From assembly GCF_015356825.1 (NCBI RefSeq), contig NZ_JAACYW010000073.1, forward strand, positions 1 to 43,092: a stretch of DNA of 43,092 bases, given 5' to 3'. How positions within the stretch are numbered: the first letter of the stretch is position 1; each line of letters begins with the position of its first letter. The position numbers and the translations under genes were made by a program. The notes beneath the pieces were generated by a model that worked only from the letters and a program-made list of their open reading frames with translations, was not told where the DNA came from and did no database searches. Source of the DNA: Catenulispora rubra. GTDB taxonomy: Bacteria > Actinomycetota > Actinomycetes > Streptomycetales > Catenulisporaceae. Shown piece after piece: positions 40,970 through 43,092 of this stretch.

Positions 40970-43092
40970 GTGCCCGACCGATCTTCCTTCGCGAAGCCTT
41001 CTGCGCCCGGCTCGAACCGGGGCTCTGACCTGGCCGAACGCCGGTGGCGCCAGGCCCTGGCGGACGCCGGGCTGGACGTCGGGTTCGGCGCCCGGCGGCG
41101 TGCCGAGTACAGTGCCGACGCCTCCAACCACCGGCACGTGCCGCGCGGCGTGGGGTTCCCGCGCGACGCCGGGCAGGTGGCGGCGGCGGTCCGGATCTGC
41201 GCCGAGCACGGCGTGCCGGTGACGCTCCGTGGCGGCGGCACATCGGTGGCCGGGAACGCCATCGGCGAGGGGCTGGTGCTGGACTGCTCGCGGCACTTCG
41301 GGCGGGTACTGGAGCTGGATCCCGGCGCGCACACCGCGCGGGTGGAGCCGGGGGTCGTGCTGGACGTGCTCCAGGCGCAGGCGGCGCCGCACGGGCTGCG
41401 GTTCGGGCCGGATCCGTCGACGGCGTCGCGGTGCACGGTCGGCGGGATGATCGGGAACAACGCCTGCGGGGCCCGGTCGCTGGCGTTCGGGACGACGGCG
41501 GACAACGTGCTGGCGCTGGAGCTGCTGCTCGCGGACGGCACGCGCACGACCGCGCGGCGCGGGACGAGCGGGGTCGCAGCGCTCGACGAGCGGCTGCGGG
41601 CGCTGGTCGAGCGGCACGGCGAGGCCATTCGGCGCGAGCTGGGCCGCTTCCCGCGGCAGGTGTCCGGCTACGCCTTGCAGCATCTACTGCCGGAGAACGG
41701 GTTCGACGTCGCCAAGGCGCTCGTCGGCTCCGAGGGGACGCTCGCGGTCGTGCTCGGGGCCGAGGTGCGGCTGGTGCCGGTGCTGCGGGAGCGGGTGCTG
41801 GTGGTGGCCGCGTATCCGGACATGGTCACGGCGGCGGTCGACGTGCCGCGGGTCCTGCCGCATCAGCCCTCGGCGATCGAGGGGCTGGGGGCGGAGCTGG
41901 CCGACGTGTGGGCGGCGCGGCGCAAGCGGGCTCTGCCGTCGTCGCTGCCGTCGGGTGGGGGATGGCTGTTCATCGAGACGACGGCGGACCAGGTGGCGGG
42001 GATCGTCGCGGACCTGGAGGGGGCGCACGCGACGCGGGTGGTCGTCGCCGACGGCGAGCAGCGGGAGCTGTGGCGGATCCGGGAGGACGGCGCGGGGCTG
42101 GCGACGCGGACGTCGGAGGGGGCCGAGGCGTGGCCGGGGTTCGAGGACGCCGCGGTGCCGCCGGAGCGGCTGGCGGACTACCTGCGCGGGTTCGAGGCGC
42201 TGATGCACAGCGCCGGGCGCAAGGGGACGGTGTTCGGGCACTTCGGGGAGGGGTGTCTGCACGTGCGCATCGACCACGACCTGCAGACCGTCTCCGGGCG
42301 GCAGCAGTTCGCGGAGTTCACGGCGGCGGCGACGGCGTTGGTGGTCACGCACGGCGGGTCGGTGTCCGGCGAGCACGGGGACGGGCAGGCGCGCTCGGCG
42401 CTGCTGGCGGCGATGTACAGCGCTGAGTTGCTGGAGGCGTTCCGGGAGTGCAAGGCGGCGTTCGACCCGGACGGGGTGCTGAACCCCGGGATCCTGGTGG
42501 CGCCGCGCGATTTCGCCGCCGACCTGCGCGCGCCGGGGGTGGTGCAGGACGCGCCGCCGGAGCTGGCGCTGCTGGCCGACGACGGGGACTTCGGGCGCGC
42601 GGTGCGGCGCTGCGTGGGGGTCGGCAAGTGCCGCAGTGCGGCCGGCGGGGTCATGTGCCCGTCGTTCCGGGCGACCGGGGATGAGAAGGACTCGACGCGC
42701 GGGCGTGCCAGGGTGCTGCAGGAGATGCTGGACGGCCGCAGCGTGCGCGGCGGCTACCGGGCGCCGGAGGTGCTGGACGCGCTGGACCTGTGCCTGGGGT
42801 GCAAGGGCTGCAAGACGGACTGCCCGGTCGGGGTGGACATGGCCGCGTACAAGACGGAGGTGCTGTACCAGCACTACCGGGGCCGGCTGCGGCCCGCGGC
42901 GCACTACTCGCTGGGCTGGCTGCCGCTGTGGGCGCGGCTGGCCGGGCTCGCGCCGCGGGTGGTGAACCGGGTGCTCGGGTCACGGCTGGCGCCGCTGCTG
43001 AAGCGGGCCGGGGGGATCGCGGAGGAGCGGGCGTTGCCGCGGTTCGCGGCGCGGTCTTTTTCGCGGCGGGTGGGGGATGCCGAGGCGGCGGT
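40970..43092 (+). CDS. FAD/Fe-S fusion dehydrogenase (D-2-hydroxyacid / D-lactate dehydrogenase type), 3' end outside window
   Basis: An open frame of at least 707 codons reaches the window edge. Domains in order: PCMH FAD-binding (VTLRGGGTSVAGNAIGEG, MIGNNACGARSL), FAD-oxidase C-terminal domain with VSGEHGDGQARSALL, then a ferredoxin-like part with VGVGKCRSAAGGVMCPSF and CLGCKGCKTDCPVGVDMA. The family fuses a GlcD-type flavoprotein to a GlpC-type Fe-S part and oxidises D-lactate, glycolate or D-2-hydroxyglutarate into the quinone pool at the inner membrane. The last Cys-rich (CCG) domain should lie beyond the window. GTG 40970 is the likely start, close after GGGAGC. Confidence 0.91.
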   Translation, partial: MPDRSSFAKPSAPGSNRGSDLAERRWRQALADAGLDVGFGARRRAEYSADASNHRHVPRGVGFPRDAGQVAAAVRICAEHGVPVTLRGGGTSVAGNAIGEGLVLDCSRHFGRVLELDPGAHTARVEPGVVLDVLQAQAAPHGLRFGPDPSTASRCTVGGMIGNNACGARSLAFGTTADNVLALELLLADGTRTTARRGTSGVAALDERLRALVERHGEAIRRELGRFPRQVSGYALQHLLPENGFDVAKALVGSEGTLAVVLGAEVRLVPVLRERVLVVAAYPDMVTAAVDVPRVLPHQPSAIEGLGAELADVWAARRKRALPSSLPSGGGWLFIETTADQVAGIVADLEGAHATRVVVADGEQRELWRIREDGAGLATRTSEGAEAWPGFEDAAVPPERLADYLRGFEALMHSAGRKGTVFGHFGEGCLHVRIDHDLQTVSGRQQFAEFTAAATALVVTHGGSVSGEHGDGQARSALLAAMYSAELLEAFRECKAAFDPDGVLNPGILVAPRDFAADLRAPGVVQDAPPELALLADDGDFGRAVRRCVGVGKCRSAAGGVMCPSFRATGDEKDSTRGRARVLQEMLDGRSVRGGYRAPEVLDALDLCLGCKGCKTDCPVGVDMAAYKTEVLYQHYRGRLRPAAHYSLGWLPLWARLAGLAPRVVNRVLGSRLAPLLKRAGGIAEERALPRFAARSFSRRVGDAEAA

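Noticed and set aside
41684..42904. A long minus-strand frame and a plus-strand frame (41044-42426) over the flavin dehydrogenase
   Set aside because: Both are shadows; the frame starting at 40970 has FAD and Fe-S motifs through the whole region.

Overview
This window is very GC-rich, with almost every real codon ending in G or C. It has a dense mixed-strand gene layout, many secreted enzymes, a DUF574 methyltransferase divergent from an XRE/DUF5753 regulator, and Actinobacteria-type MFS/TetR and aldo/keto reductase sets. This points to a large-genome filamentous actinomycete (Streptomyces- or Catenulispora-like); the exact genus is not determined. There are no rRNA or tRNA genes, IS elements or CRISPR arrays that I can support.

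Left end (1-4.6 kb): the 3' part of a secreted polysaccharide deacetylase runs into a convergent minus-strand group of GNAT acetyltransferase, ornithine-cyclodeaminase-like protein and a HAL-family protein. The last two are separated by one base. The HAL-family protein has lost the serine of the Ala-Ser-Gly cofactor triad and several other catalytic residues. A short orphan ORF (about 3.9-4.57 kb) with a perfect 16-bp palindrome at its front follows.

Core of interest (4.7-14.5 kb): a secreted PQQ-type sugar dehydrogenase with a PKD domain (minus strand) is divergent from a tightly coupled seven-gene plus-strand operon. The operon encodes an inositol-phosphate-synthase-like enzyme, a UbiA-type prenyltransferase (EboC-like), a TIM-barrel isomerase, EboA, a TatD-like hydrolase (EboB-like), EboE and an alkaline-phosphatase/phosphodiesterase-fold protein (EboF-like). 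Five of the six junctions overlap start and stop codons and the sixth has a 2-base gap, so the products probably act together. This is an actinobacterial form of the poorly understood Ebo cluster, with an inositol-phosphate synthase where EboD (dehydroquinate-synthase-like) is expected. Both divergent promoters have a TTGACG-17-bp layout and carry the same 19-bp imperfect palindrome just after the predicted transcription start, so they are probably controlled by one repressor.

Middle (14.5-27.6 kb): a secreted GH105 hydrolase, a DUF574 methyltransferase and an XRE regulator, and two tandem aldo/keto reductases. Next comes an SDR / MaoC hydratase / SCP2 trio that matches the three modules of eukaryotic multifunctional beta-oxidation enzyme type 2. 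A BBE-type flavin oxidase with a glyoxalase-fold protein follows, then a DHA2 drug exporter divergent from its TetR repressor over a strong operator, and a DUF2797 protein.

Right part (27.6-43.1 kb): a PEP-mutase-family enzyme, a P-loop kinase-like protein and a secreted lipase on the minus strand. Two tandem acyl-CoA synthetases lie on the plus strand. Beyond them are a large FtsX-type ABC permease, a 484-base non-coding stretch with a 101-bp tandem repeat, a GH20 hexosaminidase lipoprotein, a probable MFS remnant, a MacB/LolD-type ABC ATPase and a two-domain VOC protein. The window ends in the 5' part of a FAD/Fe-S D-2-hydroxyacid dehydrogenase-type fusion. Several convergent gene ends carry clear terminator hairpins.
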